Source: Spirodela intermedia (lineage: Eukaryota > Streptophyta > Magnoliopsida > Alismatales > Araceae). Taken from it: 64,000 bases of DNA. The translations under genes and the position numbers were made by a program. Below, one piece after another: positions 11,754 to 24,527 of the stretch (position 1 is its first letter; each line of letters begins with the position of its first letter). The stretch spans positions 3,738,501 through 3,802,500 of the forward strand of contig LR746280.1 of NCBI GenBank assembly GCA_902729315.2, in the 5' to 3' direction. Under the pieces are notes generated by a model that was not told the DNA's origin, made no database searches, and was given only the letters and a program-made list of their open reading frames with translations.

Positions 11754-12373
11754 ATTATTGATGCCTTGGCGTTGTTCTTGTAAAAATGCTTGACGAGGGC
11801 ATTGGTGAAGAACTCGTCGTCAGAGGAGATGGCCTGGCCCTGGTTCCTGGCCCAGCTGGCGTACTGCTTCTTCCCTCCAAAGCTGTCGTAGTTGTTGGTG
11901 AGGCTCAGGATGAGCCGGATCCCGTACTTGCCTGCCTCTGATATCACGAAATCCAGACCCTGCTGCGGCCGGTAGGAAGTGAGAAGAGGAAAGAAGGGGA
12001 GGGGAGGAGAATGTTCCGGCGGGATTCGCCGTGGTACCTGGAACACGCGCTCGTCGTAGACACCGGGGGAGATCTGGAGAGCGCTGGTGTTTCCGCTGCC
12101 GCCGTCGCTGAAGGCCCAAGTCCTGGCTATGGCGAGGCCATGGCGGGAGGCCTGCCTGAAGGCGGAAGAGACCTTGCCCCTCTGCGACGGCTCCGCCGCC
12201 ACGGCCATGAGCCAGTAGGCGTTGAACCCGTTGGCGAAGAATGGATCGCCGTTTAGCATCAGGTGTAACCCCCTTACCCTGACGAACCCCTCCCCCCACA
12301 CCGCATCCGCAGTGCGCCGCTGCCGGCTGAGGAACAGAAGAAGCAGGAACACCGCCACTCCCACCCTCTTCAT
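10700..12373 (-). CDS. MAN: Mannan endo-1,4-beta-mannosidase (GH5_7), secreted
   Basis: Cuts beta-1,4-mannan backbones in cell walls and seed reserves; apoplastic. Minus-strand exons 12373-12038, 11959-11765, 11682-11560, 11468-11266 and 11159-10700 join in frame to 438 residues, close to the family's usual 430. Residues 1-24 form a signal peptide ([16 protein letters not shown], then TADA). GH5 landmarks: [60 protein letters not shown] with the acid/base Glu205, TVHSYPDQW, and LLVAEFGKS with the nucleophile Glu322. The C-terminus follows family form ([21 protein letters not shown]) and then adds about 20 basic, Ser-rich residues. The stop lies beside a (GA)n tract. The ATG is the first one and opens the signal peptide. 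The second intron has a GC donor. GC-rich antisense frames over exons 4-5 are shadows. Function is confident; the paralogue number is unknown. Confidence 0.95.
11683..11764 (-). other. GC-AG intron in MAN, CT-rich
   Basis: Read on the minus strand, exon 2 ends GCCAAG and the intron begins GCATCA. It ends TTTTGTAG before GCTGTGATC. These borders give the conserved [14 protein letters not shown] join. There is no GT within the following CT-rich stretch, and the only upstream GT would delete the conserved FYKN segment. The donor matches the GC-intron consensus poorly, so RNA confirmation matters. The intron body contains a (CT)n tract. Confidence 0.7.
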
Positions 12374-12402
12374 CTCTCGCTCTCTCTCTCTCTCGCTGTG
12401 TT
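12366..12402 (-). repeat. (GA/CT)n tract in MAN 5' leader
   Basis: A CT-rich tract in the plus strand immediately upstream of the MAN start codon, so GA-rich in the transcript leader. Confidence 0.8.
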
Positions 12403-12842
12403 CAGACGCCGGCTAGCTGAGATGGGTCCTGCGCGAATCGATCAAGATGGATGGATTTGGAGCCTGCAGGGGTTGAAGACGACGGAGGCGACCGTTGACG
12501 GCGGTCCGCGGGAAGAGCTGCCGCAGAAGAACCTTCCTTCTGCGCCTCCTCCCCCGTGAGCTGTCGGGTCCCTCGCCGTCACAGACAGATCTGCGCGGAG
12601 AATCCGCCAAAAGCCAACCGCCATCCTCTCCATCTCTCTGTCGTGCGCATATGCTGGCCTCCGGCAGGGTTATATGGGCAGAGGGGTTGGTGGGAGACGA
12701 TGAAAATCTGGAAGGATGCTAATCCACGGGGTTGCCCCCGCAGAGTCCGAAGGGCTGACCAAGAACAAAACAAAACCGGCCACCTAGGAGCAAGGAGAGA
12801 CAGGGAGATCGAGCCGCAATTTCAAAGAGCGAGAAGAGTAGC

Positions 12843-12889
<47 letters not shown>

Positions 12890-13346
12890 GAGATTTCGTC
12901 CTGAAACCGGAAACAGAAGATCCCACGATCAAACTGAAATCCAAACTTTGCATGGCCACCAACCACACAAAAATCATGATTGACAAAGAACCACTCCGGG
13001 GACCCACTGATGTGCCGTTCCCAAGTACTGTGCTGGGTTTCTCTTATTGCCCTGCGATACCAAGTACAGATAGATGCGCAAGAGCTGGCACCCCCAAAGG
13101 CCATGTGGCCGTAACTGCATCTGCAGACAGCAAGAATTCCCCTGTTCTCTACTCCTACAAAGTAAAACGAGAGTCACAGTAGGAGTCCCCTCACAAGAAG
13201 CCGCCGGCTGACAGAGGAGCAAGCAAGTAGCCTGATCGACGGGACGATCTTCAGGGATTATTTTCCATTGGATCTTCCAAAGGGGAGTCGGGAGGTGCTG
13301 ACCTGAAACACCACCCATCCTTCTTCTCCCATGGGAAGAACAGGAC
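12403..13346. other. Spacer: MAN promoter and gamma-CA 3' UTR
   Basis: Two minus-strand genes follow each other here, so this interval must hold both the upstream MAN promoter and the downstream gamma-CA 3' end. A (GA)n tract lies at 12,838-12,892. Open frames across it are low-complexity artefacts. Confidence 0.6.
12670..12676 (-). promoter_or_regulatory. Possible MAN TATA box
   Basis: On the minus strand this reads CATATAA, about 300 bp upstream of the MAN ATG. It is the only clear TATA-like element in the GC-rich flank. Assignment is by position only. Confidence 0.3.
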
Positions 13347-16300
13347 TCAGTGAGCAAGCTTGGGGGATTTGCCAGGAAGAACGCTGTCGGGGAGTATCAG
13401 CTCGGGGGGGACCTCGCGGACGACCCCCAGCATTGAGTCGTACTCCTCGTCCCGGCGGGCGAACTTCTTGCGGAGCGCCTTCTCCAGATCAATCTGGTCA
13501 AAGGCCTTGGTATTCTCTGCAGCGTGGACTTGGGCCAGATTCATGTAGTTCGCAGCCGACTCGGAGATGAAGGCAATCTCTTCCTCGGTGAGCTTCCGCA
13601 GGAACCTTGCCGGATTCCCTCCCCAAACCTGCAATCGACAGCTCCAATGATTTATTCCACAACAACCATAACATATATGCTGGAAGAAAATCTTGGCAGA
13701 ACCTCATAATATTCAAACTTTTACTCGTGGGTGGGCTCATGAGTAAAGTGGGGACAGGATCTCCAAAAGTTTGGTTGAGGGTATGCAGCTGGCTTTGTGG
13801 AAAAATCTAGATGGAAATGGGTGTGAGATCAATACACATTGGACAAAGAAAGCCTTTCAGCGATAATAATCAAACGAATATAGGCCTGCGTTTTTTTTTT
13901 TGCCTCAACCGTTATTTTCTTTTGCATGCTAATCCGCCCACTTTAACAGGACTTTTGCATGCAAAGTTACGAAAAACTGTGATGAACGCTATAAGCAGAC
14001 GAGACGGTGTTCAGGGACGACCTCCCCAGAAGGGATCCTCGTGTTCTGTCTCACAAGAGCTCCGGCGGCGACCATTCCGTTCTTCTCGACCACAACTCCG
14101 TCAAGCAGGGTCGCACCCATACCAACAAACGCCTCGTCCTCTACAGTGCACCCATGTAAGACGGCACTGTGCCCTACAAAAGCCAGGCATTTAAAAGAAA
14201 ATCGCTTCCCACAAAGTAAATCCTCAAGGGTCTCGTCTCGACCCGAACCTAGTTAGAAAGAAGGATATAACATCAAGTAGGCAAAAAAGTATAGTGAAGG
14301 AAGAGAAGTTTAATCCCCACGGAAAAATGTGATTGAATGCGGCCCTGGGGCAGTCTCTTAGAAGAAAATAACCTTCTGATACACAAGATCAAATGGCAAG
14401 TGCCACTGATGCAGGCAAAAAGGGACGCAGAACCCAAAACTGAGTGACTCACCAACTGTAACGTTGTCTCCAATTATTGTTGGGAAGACCTTCCCAGCTA
14501 AATTAGACTTGGCCACATGCACGAGAGAATTGTCTTGTATGTTAGTCCCAGATCCGACTCTGATGCTGTTAACATCACCTGGAATTTGAAAGCTTTTGTA
14601 GGTCAAAGAGGACAGCAGCAACATCAAGTCTGATGCAATGGAAAGAAACGAAAAAAAAAATCTCCAACGAAGGATAGAAAAATCACAATAATCCACTGCG
14701 ATGAGAACAGTCAGATAAAAGGAAATGATGAGCTGTAAAAAAAAGCTAAATGCCACATTCAATCGTCATGCTAAATACTTCTCCACAACACCTTATCATG
14801 GCCCAAGAAATTCATAAACTAAAAGTAAAATCAGGTTTAAACCTGTGTAATGTGCAGACAAAGAATTATACGGAAATTGGTTTTCTTCATTCAACAGGAA
14901 AATGTGTGGAAACGCTCCTATACAGTGACCATATCTTTTCCCTGCAAAAGGGTGCACTGTTTATCCTCATTGGTCACCACTGACCATTGTCACCAGGCTC
15001 CTGGTTCCCCTGCCAGACACCTCCACTGTGAGGATGGTCAGATTGGTCTAGGTTGTGGGGTTAGAACCATACATGATGAAATTTATATTAAAGGTCCTTT
15101 CTAAGTTTTCTTATTTTATGCTTTTAAATAAGAAATAAAATGCCAATACCATTTCAATAAGCTTCTGTCTGACATATTTTCCATCAAAATCTTCTTCTTA
15201 ACAGCAGAGATCAAACTCTACAAAGGATGCAACATGGCACCAGGTCAATGTTACTGACATGAGGGCCCAAAGCCTTCAAGTTGGAGTCAGCACAGGATTT
15301 GAATGGAAAAACCCCAATGTCTAAACAACTCATTAACATTAGGCAAAAATCTTCACATTAATCTCCCACTGATTGCACAATGCTATCAAAAGCTGGTTCC
15401 ACAGAAGAGAAGCCCCATGAAGAGAAGAAGACAAAATCAGACACAGCATCTATTGCCTAGAAGAGAGGTTGACTAGGTAGACAAAAAAGATGCATGCGGT
15501 ACAAAAAGTCAATAACAAAACTATACAAAAGTGAAGTTCAACAGCTTAAGCCGGGAAACAGCCAAGAAAACCAAAAGATACGCCAACAAGAAGAGCCATG
15601 TACCCTACACACAAGAAATTTAGTCAAATAAATATCATTCAAACTGCAAATTAGATGTTTAAGTTGAAAATAATATTTTAAAATAGAAAACGAATCAATC
15701 AATGAAAGAAACCCTCTAGTTCTGAGATGCAAGATAGAGGGAGATACAACATAAGATCAATCCCTTAGAACACAGACCACCAATCTTCCTATTTCTCTTG
15801 CATTGGTAATATCATCTTTCAGTACCAAGGCTTTTTTCAGCCTAGACCTAATTAATCATGCGAAGATTAACCTACATCTCATCACTTATTTGTACACTTC
15901 AATCACATCGTCCATATTTTAATTTGCTCTGTAACTAGAAGACATCATTGAGACATGTCACAACAAGAGAAAAGAAATGCCCTTTCCATCTCATGGGATA
16001 GATAGGCTTCCTAAAGGCAGTAGGGAGATAACAAATGCTAAATAAAATCACAGCAGAAGGGACTGACTACATGCTACATTTAGACTAGCTAAAGGACATA
16101 AAAGCAGCTACCCATTGTTATAGATAGAATAATAACAGAATGCATAGAATCTCACAAAACATATCAAGGTTGATTTGGTTGATGTTGGAGGATCGAATAG
16201 CATTGATTTGATTGATAAACTTCAATATCAATCAGATGGCAAAGGTTCCTAGTTTTTTGACCAACCACCCTGATCAGAATCACTACAAGTAGATAATATC

Positions 16301-19300
16301 AAGGTTGGACAGCAGTAGAACATATCATACAGTCAACAACGGCAGGATCCAAGCATTTTACGAGCAGTCATAAATTGACTGACCAAATTATGGGCATAGA
16401 AAATAAAAAGAAGTAGAAAACCGAGATAAGGCTACAAACTAGATCTCAGTGGCCGGTTGTATCATGAAGAAAACTGCCATTTTCACTACGAAGTTTCAAG
16501 TTAAATTTTATTAGAGTTAGAACAACAATGCGGTTATCCAAATTTCTCAAGTAATTAAATCTTGCATCATTTATTTGAGAAGGCTTAATTCCATTGGAAG
16601 TTCTATGTCCTCCCACAATAAAAAAAAAATTGAGATGCTTGAGATGTTTGATTTGAAAAACTCTCTATAAGATATTTTTGATACACTCAAAAATAATAGA
16701 AATACTTACTGTAACATTACATTACCTGCATATAGAAGCAAATGGCAATGTTATCAGAGGCTTATATCATAAAAAGAGAACAATCATATATGCTCCGTTG
16801 GAACAACACTTCAAACACAGTTGTCCACAGTTTATTGAGCCGTCCTTGGGTCATACTTGAGGCTATACAAGGATCTCCTACGTCTACATACTATTTGTTT
16901 TGCAACACGATTTAAATCAGGTAGTGTCATGGATACTTCATCTAAATCAACCCTTTAAAAGGCATTTTTCACGTTTATTTAAAAATTGGGCAGAGAATGA
17001 GAGAAAGATTGAATAAACTACATAGGCGATGCGATCATATCTGTTGGAATATGAGTCATGATAATTAACACCATATTTTTGATCGTTTATCAAAATCAGC
17101 CAAGCTATGTACCAACCAAAAGAACATCGAATGTTGGCTTAACTTTATAGATCTATTTATACGTAATGGGCTTTCATTTCAGAAGATGGCATTAACGGAG
17201 ACAAAATATCTTTTTTTTGCAGACTACAATAAGGAAGTCCATACCTTGCTACTAGAACTAAAAGTTTATGATTTTCTAGGGGAAGGATAGACAAAAAAAA
17301 ACATATAAGATGTAGAGAGATCGGTATTTGATTGTTTCTAAAAGATACGAAAATATAGGCTTTCACTGATTCAATTTGCCAAAATTGTAGCGGATTCAAT
17401 TTTGGCCATGACATAACTTCAAGCATTTTCACATAAAAAGTTTGGCAGAATAAAAGCCTCAGGAGAAAGAGCACATGCAACACCAACAATATGTTGATGT
17501 TTATATTTGGTAATACCATTTTGAAAAGGAGAGTGACCAAACAACTGGGTGATAGTCCTATTGAATAACTTTTAAAATATTAGCAAAAAATATAATCCCA
17601 CTGCTAGTCCTGACTATTTTTCAATAGATTTAGTAAGAATAGGAGCTGTAGAAGACTGACTTCTGATAGTAATAGAATCGGTAGAAGAAGCCTGAACTGA
17701 ATTTATAGCTCACAAGCCTTAACTGGATGTCACCTTCAGTCAGTCCAAATACGCCTATCCTTTGTAAAGTACCTATGATACCAATTTTTGAGGTCTCAAG
17801 TAGTATATCTACAATTTTTGGCAAGATTATCATCATAGTGTCCGGTAGTCAATATCCAGTACAAGGATAGCTATTGGGAGATGGCTGCAGATGCGTAGCA
17901 CCTTGTCTAGTCACCTTGGAAATAAGGTGATGATCTATTAAATTCGTTAACTTGGTCGCTGCAAAAGGATTCATTCCAAATTGTCCTTCCCTGATTCGTT
18001 ATACTGAAGATATAACCTTCTTGAAAAATTATACAGGACACATTATATCTTGTACAGTGGCAGATTTATGCCAACATGCGGTTCAACCAATTCACAATCC
18101 AACCAACGACTTGGGCATTACTTTTATCCCAAAACTTTAGCCCCGATTCCAGGTTATCTTCGGATTTTTCAGCCCTGTCCACAAAACCAAGCAATTCTAG
18201 TACTGGTAATAAACCACTCTAAGTAAACACCCACAAAAAATGGTTTCTTTTTTAAGGAAGCAAATACTAATAACGGGAGTGTACCTATAGGGACAGATGA
18301 AAACTCAGCACATGCCAGAAAATCATGACTAAAAAAATGGGAGAAGGATCGGATGTAATGAAGAAGAATGAAGTACAAGATTGCAAATAAGAGACTTATG
18401 ACAAGAGAACCTAAGAGAAAACTGGATTGAGATCAGAACCGAACTGTAGGCATCATGCCAACATAAAAGATAATAAGACAAGAAAAGCCAGGAATGGCTG
18501 TGTTACGATCCCGCTACTGACATATAGAAGGCATAAGAGGGGGACACGTGCAAAGCATGTGTGAGGGCTATAAATACACCTTGGGGGGACATCAAGAGGA
18601 GAACAGTTCAGGCAGGGGAATCCTCTCGAATTCATTCCCCACCCTTTTAATCTTCTTTCCCTCTTTCCTTTCTTGTACTTCAATAGAACTGTCATCCTGA
18701 CGTTCTATACCTACAACATTGTCCCAAGTTGAGGATCTATACAATTGTTTCTCTTCTGATTCACTCAGATCCGATCCTACCAAAGGGGATCGTATCAGGC
18801 TGAAAACTCCTTGCCCATCATGAGGGATAAACAGGCTTCTCGTAAACAAGAAGGGACTAGAATAGTAACTCCAGTTACAATGGAGGGGGCTGAAAATATC
18901 CTACAATTAGACCTCATAATTAGGTCATGAAATCAGTCCCAATAAAAAAATGAAATATAAAACTGCCATCAACTGTGCCTGGTAGAGCTTTGACAGGTTG
19001 CGCAGAATGACATAAGATCTCATCGGATTCTACAAAGCATTCCATGAAATCTGTTCACAGATGTACCAAACCATCGGATTCTTCAGATAGATGATGCTCC
19101 CAAACCGTTCAGTAAATAATCTAGGTGATCAAAGATTTCGAATGAATCTCCCGCTCAATATTCTAATCATAATAACCATCATTTTGTTTGCATAAACATC
19201 TTTTACGGCCCAAATCTTGTCCACATGACACAGCTACACCAACCCTAGCCTCATAGTAACCTTTCAGTCGTCAGAATATGCTTACCACAATAAATGGGAA

Positions 19301-22300
19301 GCTAAAATCCCCACAAACCCAAGGAAATGAAGCACTCAAGGGAAGGCATCATTACACCATTATATTTCATATCTCCAAACCAGAAATTATCAATTATTAT
19401 ATGCATATTTAAGCATAATACTGTGTCTGGGTTGATCATCATTCCTTTGCCCTAGTGCCTTCTCTACAACCTTAACTTGTCATCTACCCTTTTTATTTTA
19501 CCATCAGTAAAACTCTCATAACTCTCATAACTTGGCAGATATATGGATTCCTATAAAACTCTCATCGCAATCATGACCAGTGTATACAGACACGTGACAA
19601 ATTCAATCTGTAATGACAATCAATTACCAAGTAGGATGACCATCCACACTTGACTCTTGAACTTGTTGTCTTTACTGCTTGCATGTACCAGCCTTATTCT
19701 TCAATCCATTCAGCTGTATGAACCCAGCTACTAAGCCTTATGCTTTCTGAATAGAAATCATATATAGATTACTATTTTCACCTTAGAATTTCCCTCCACC
19801 AACGAAAGAATAGATGACTAATGTCATGAACGTTCACAGCAGGAATCCATGTTGATTTCAGCGAAAACATAATGCCCTTTACTAATTGTAATCAATTAGT
19901 CTCTCCATTATTCCACGTCACAAAACATGCTCTTGACCCTTGCTTTTGAAGAAAGGGATCACATTTACTAAATGAAACCGTCAATCCTTTTGCCAATGAA
20001 CTGTGCTCCATATAGAATTAAATACACTTGCGGTGAATGAAAACAAATTTTCACAACATGGGGACCCAATTCGACTCATGATTTAAATCTATTTACAATC
20101 CCAAAGTAAATTAGAATAAATTAAGGTGCATAGTTGAAATTTTTAAGGAAATAATCTTTAATAGAGTTCTGTTCAGGTTCACATTGGAGTAAAACCTGCC
20201 CTCGTTAGTTCAATTCAGTTCTTTCCCTAATCTCAAAACAGTACCAAGTTAGCCAAACTTCGTGGAGTGGAATATGGAGCCATCTTTTATCACCATTTAT
20301 AATACATTTTTCTATCAGCATATTGTTTCCTTATTACATTCAACATAACCCTGATCTTCTGAACAAGCTTGGGGTCCCCACTGAAGGCTTCTCTCACATT
20401 ACAAAAGAAATTAAACAGCATGTACACATGCATGGCCACTCCAATACCCAAATATAATGGTATGCTATCCCTTCTTCCCAAAACGCATCTTCAATCAACA
20501 AAAAAGGAGTCAATCGATATCACTTGAAATTACATATTTTGTTCCTGTTTGACCAGCCTAGCTGGGTAAACCATCTACATTCCTCAGTTAAAGGCGTATA
20601 TCTGTGTTCTGCTGCTGCTGCTATGGCCAAGACAAGAAGCCAAATGAATGAGCCAAGAACAAAGAAGATGAAGTGGTATTTGCTACAAATTATCAGTTAC
20701 AAAGACCCTTGCAGTTTTTAAATTTAATAAAACCATTTACCTAATTCAAGAATTATAAAGAAGAGAATATTATTCTGTTCTAATAAAATCTTTCGAAATA
20801 AGTCAAACACAATGAAAAATTTCTGTAGATAAGGCGGGTTTTACATTTCACAAAAGAATAATATGCCCCATGGAACAAGATTTTATTAATTTCATGAAAA
20901 ATATCATAAAAACTTGAATGCTAAAGTCATATCAGATTATGACTTGAAGTCGCTAAATGTCAGCATCTTGTAATGTTCTCTCTTATGATGTCTGTCCTAT
21001 GAAGTGGTTATCTTCAGACTATAACAATGCGAGAATCCAATGTGTTTTGAGTGCTCCGCTCTTGACAGCAAGTAGCATTGTTTAGAATTTCTTTTCTGAA
21101 GAATGGTGGCCATGTAGTACAGATGGCAGCACGTTCATGAAATTTAAATGCGTACTGCAAGAACAACAATGTGTTTAAGAGGACCAAGACAAAAATCAGC
21201 ACCTTTACGGCCTAGGAACCAAAATGAGGTCCTGGATGATGCATAAGGTCTGGTTTGAATATGTAAAAAAATAATAGAAAGAAAAATCAATTATTATGTC
21301 ACACATAAAATGACATACATACGTCCACAATAATAAAATCATGTGAATAATGTTCACACTAATAATATCTGTAAACTAACACTTCCTTTAAGAACATTAA
21401 ATTTATTCTAAATTTTATCAGTAAAGTCGACTTAGATTCCACTGCAGATATGAAAAAGAACACGAGCAATCTAACATCTCGTAAAAAAAATAAAAATTGT
21501 GATAAAAAATTCATACATACTAACAAACCTATTGTCACACCTAAAGAAAAGAAATATGACAGTACATAAAAGATTATTTATCAACGAAAAGCAAGAGGAG
21601 AAGCATTCTATACATTTCCAGATAAGAATCTATTATTTGGAGTTACAATCACAAATTTTATTCAACGTCAAGAACTGTTTACATCATGTTTATCGATTTT
21701 TTGAAAAATTCCAGAAAGGAGTTAAAAATTTGTATAAATAAATTACTCCCACAATAAAAATATTCAAACTACCGGATCACAAATTAGAAAAAAATCTGGC
21801 AAATGGGGTGGCATCATCAAAATATGGAAATTCATACGAAAATTAATGCAAAAACAACAAACAGTCTAGAACTCTAGAAAGTACTTACCTCTCAAAACAC
21901 AACCATACCAAATTGACGATCCCCGCCCAACTTGCACATCACCAATCATAGATGCACTTGGGGCAACAAATGCACTCTTGTCAACACTCGGTACCTTGTC
22001 AAAAATATTCATGAGAGTCCGATGTCTAGAGACTGAAAGGTGAAAAAAATATCAATGTTAATCTGGAAAATGTGGTGCAAAGCAGACGTGAATCAGTTAC
22101 AAACTTAAAGTTTCAAGATAAATATAAACAAAAAAGTTCAGCAACTTGACTGATAACATCATCCCAGAATTTAAAATGGACATGAAGGAGGAGGCAGCTA
22201 GACAGGGAGAGTGGGGCGTAGGGTGAAGGGGACTGCAGCCTCAAAGGACGAGTATGTAGCCTGAGAGGGATGGTACCTCCAGGGGAAGGAGGGTGCTCAA

Positions 22301-23923
22301 ACTAGCACAATCTAAATATGTAACTGCACTTGTGATTAAACCTTTATTTAAGGATATAACAATAATTCATTCCCATTTGCAGAGTAAACCCAATCATATT
22401 TGATTCCATGAGCGATAATGTGCCAGATAGCACCACAAATCCATGGCAAGAAAAATTAAATATCAGACAACGTAGTATTTGGACAAGCCTCATCCGTCTA
22501 TGCTCCAACTTCCCCACGTGAAATACTGAATGAACGTAATGTGTGATTCAGTGCCAGAAACATGAAATGATCAAATCAATAGCAAGAAAGAATGACAAAA
22601 AGAAGAACTTGTAAATAAAGAAAAGTACAAGAAACGCATCAACTGATAATTAAAAAAACCTACCAGACATCTAGGAAATTAAGTGATGCCTATTGCAAGA
22701 TAACTCCTATCACAAGAAAGATGAAAAGAACATGAATCCTTACTAATTTTGAAGCGGCACATTCACTTCATTGCATGATATCCAATCAACTAAATTTTGC
22801 GTCAGATCTACTTAGAAAATCATTTTTGAAACCAATAGATATTGCAACAATCAATAAAATAGATAATTTGGTGTATCCAGTCTAACACAAATGTAGGACT
22901 GAAATCCTATCCAACCTTCTTGCGGACGTGGGAACGAATTCTCAGAGAAAAAAGCAGCATGCTTCTTTGTGCAAATAAACCAGCGTCTGCCTTTTAGTCT
23001 TCACACCAATATTCAACAAACAATCAATCTCAACAACACAAGTATGGGCACATTAGATCGTCTCCTGATAATTTAGTTCGATCCAATTAAAAAATTTGGT
23101 TCAACACACAAATTTCATTTCATAAGCGGATAAGTTAGGTAGCATTCAGACATGACATTAAGACCCCAAAATATTTGCTAAAGGTTCAAGAATCAGATAG
23201 CAATAAGCCTAGTGTATCAGGAGAAGGATATGATGCTAGCATTCGGCAAACAGTTTAACAAAACATTATGAGAAAAATGAAAGGATAATTCATCAACGAC
23301 GAGAGCCTCCATATAACGATGATAATGAGATTTAAGGGTTACTTGTTCCACACCGTCTATCACAGCAGGGCAAACACCAAACAAAAGAGTGGTTAATCAA
23401 CATACTAAAAATTTATGTTTCCTCCTTTCTGGTTCTAGACAGGAAAATGAATTGATCACTACAAAGAAAAGAATCACATCGCCCATGAAGTCCCAATTTC
23501 TCAAAACAAAAATCTGGGAACCTCAGAGTTTTACTAAGTGAATAATACATAAGTATGGACGACCTTTAAGAAATTTGAGGCAATCAGTAAGAATAGACTG
23601 CAACTTTCGAATCCCAGTTTACGCCCAGATATGCAACGACCCACCCATGCCTTCCAGTTTACACCCTAAATAATGATAAAGTGAGAGATAGGCAGCTCGT
23701 TGCAGTCAGAAAGATGGGGGGAAGGTCGCATTCAACATATCGATCCAAGAGGGATCCCGAGAGGCTGAAATGGGGAAAAAACGGAATGGCAGACCCATTG
23801 CTCCTTACGCTGTTCCTGGAAGTAGTAGTTGCCCTGGAGGCGGCATCCGAGGCGGTCCAGCGCCTGTCCCGTCTCCCGGATCCAAAACCCCACCGTGTAG
23901 ATTGCCTTCCCCAGGGTCCCCAT
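13347..23923 (-). CDS. GAMMACA: Gamma-type carbonic anhydrase, mitochondrial complex I subunit
   Basis: Trimeric left-handed beta-helix protein that forms the matrix-exposed arm domain of plant mitochondrial complex I and may bind or convert bicarbonate. Minus-strand exons 23923-23809, 22032-21889, 14578-14453, 14173-14022 and 13628-13347 join in frame to 272 residues (family 270-280). N-terminus MGTLGKAIYTVGFWIRETGQ is the gamma-CA type. Then LSRHRTLMNIFDKVP, VAPSASMIGDV, SSIWYGCVLRGDVN, GTNIQDNSLVHVAK, GHSAVLHGCTVEDEAFVGMGA and WGGNPARFLRKLTEEE, followed by an alpha-helical tail ending PPELILPDSVLPG. The three zinc-ligand histidines are all present (His107, His130, His135), so this is a CA1/CA2/CA3 type and not a CA-like (CAL) form. 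Intron 2 is 7.3 kb and contains copia debris; intron 1 is 1.8 kb. The gene is divergent from RER1. Confidence 0.95.
17150..17890 (-). pseudogene. Ty1/copia polyprotein relic inside gamma-CA intron
   Basis: On the minus strand a frame around 17,450-17,550 reads QNGITKYKHQHIVGVACAL. This corresponds to the integrase block QNGVAERKNRH..E.AR.L of copia elements. Further upstream (about 17,850) a piece WILTTG resembles the protease/pre-integrase WILDSGA motif. The order is right for a minus-strand element. Frameshifts and stops make it non-functional. Confidence 0.5.
18499..18800 (+). mobile_element. Possible LTR fragment with primer-binding-site-like end
   Basis: A TGTTA start at about 18,499, a TATAAATA box at 18,569 and a 3' end CCTACCA at about 18,782 are followed within 20 bp by GTATCAGGCTGAAAAC. 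The last resembles the usual initiator-tRNA-Met primer site TGGTATCAGAGC. Its orientation is opposite to the copia relic just downstream. Only one LTR was noticed. Confidence 0.35.
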
Positions 23924-24527
23924 CGCCGGCGTTACGATCCACACCGCGAGAGAGAAAAGGAGAAATGGCGTCGGAGGAAGATCGGCCCCGTCCGCCAGCG
24001 ATTGAACCGGCCACTAGCGGCAACGCCTGCAGCCCCCTAGTTGAGGAGGTTGTCCCGCCGGTGATCGGAAGACTACCATGAATGACATAAATACCCATCG
24101 TTATTCCCAGAATCCCATTCCTCTCAGACGCTACGCGCGAGTGAGCTCACCGACCCATATTTTTCACTGGAGGATCCATCGTCCAGTCACTCACTCAAAA
24201 TGTCCTCTCTCGCCGGCTGCCTCTGGGTCTATTGATAATTTCCTTCGGGAATGGAGATTTTCCTACTTATCTTCATGGTGGTTAGTGTAAATAGTTATAT
24301 ATTGGAGGCATTTAATTCCTGCTTTCGTTTCGACGGTGAAGAACATTAAAATTGACCGATCAGTCCTCTTCTTTGTCCTCAAAGAAACCAGTAGACGGTA
24401 TAGCTCTTTCTTCTCGACCTGCTGCGGCGATTTCTTAGGGTTTCCTTTCCTCGCCTGCCCTCTCCGCCGGGCGCTGACTCCCCTCCAGATCCATCGCCAG
24501 CTTCTGTCCTCTCGGCCAGATCCACAT
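23924..24527. promoter_or_regulatory. Shared divergent promoter region, gamma-CA / RER1
   Basis: About 604 bp separate the two start codons, and both transcripts must start within it. On the RER1 side the leader carries a telo-box core AGGGTTT at 24,437-24,443, an element common in plant housekeeping gene promoters. No strong TATA box was seen on either strand. Whether expression is truly coupled is inference. Confidence 0.6.

Larger units (their letters stand above)
14579..21888 (-). other. 7.3-kb intron 2 of gamma-CA
   Basis: Bounded by a GGTAAGT donor (21,889/21,888) and TTCCAG acceptor (14,579). The content is mostly AT-rich unique-looking sequence, with retrotransposon relics at about 17,150-17,890 and 18,500-18,800. 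No additional exon is needed because exons 2 and 3 join in frame through a split Gly codon. Confidence 0.85.

Noticed and set aside
24336-24527. Longer RER1 N-terminus from the upstream in-frame ATG
   Set aside because: The extra 64 residues resemble leader sequence, contain the telo-box, and have no counterpart in RER1 proteins.
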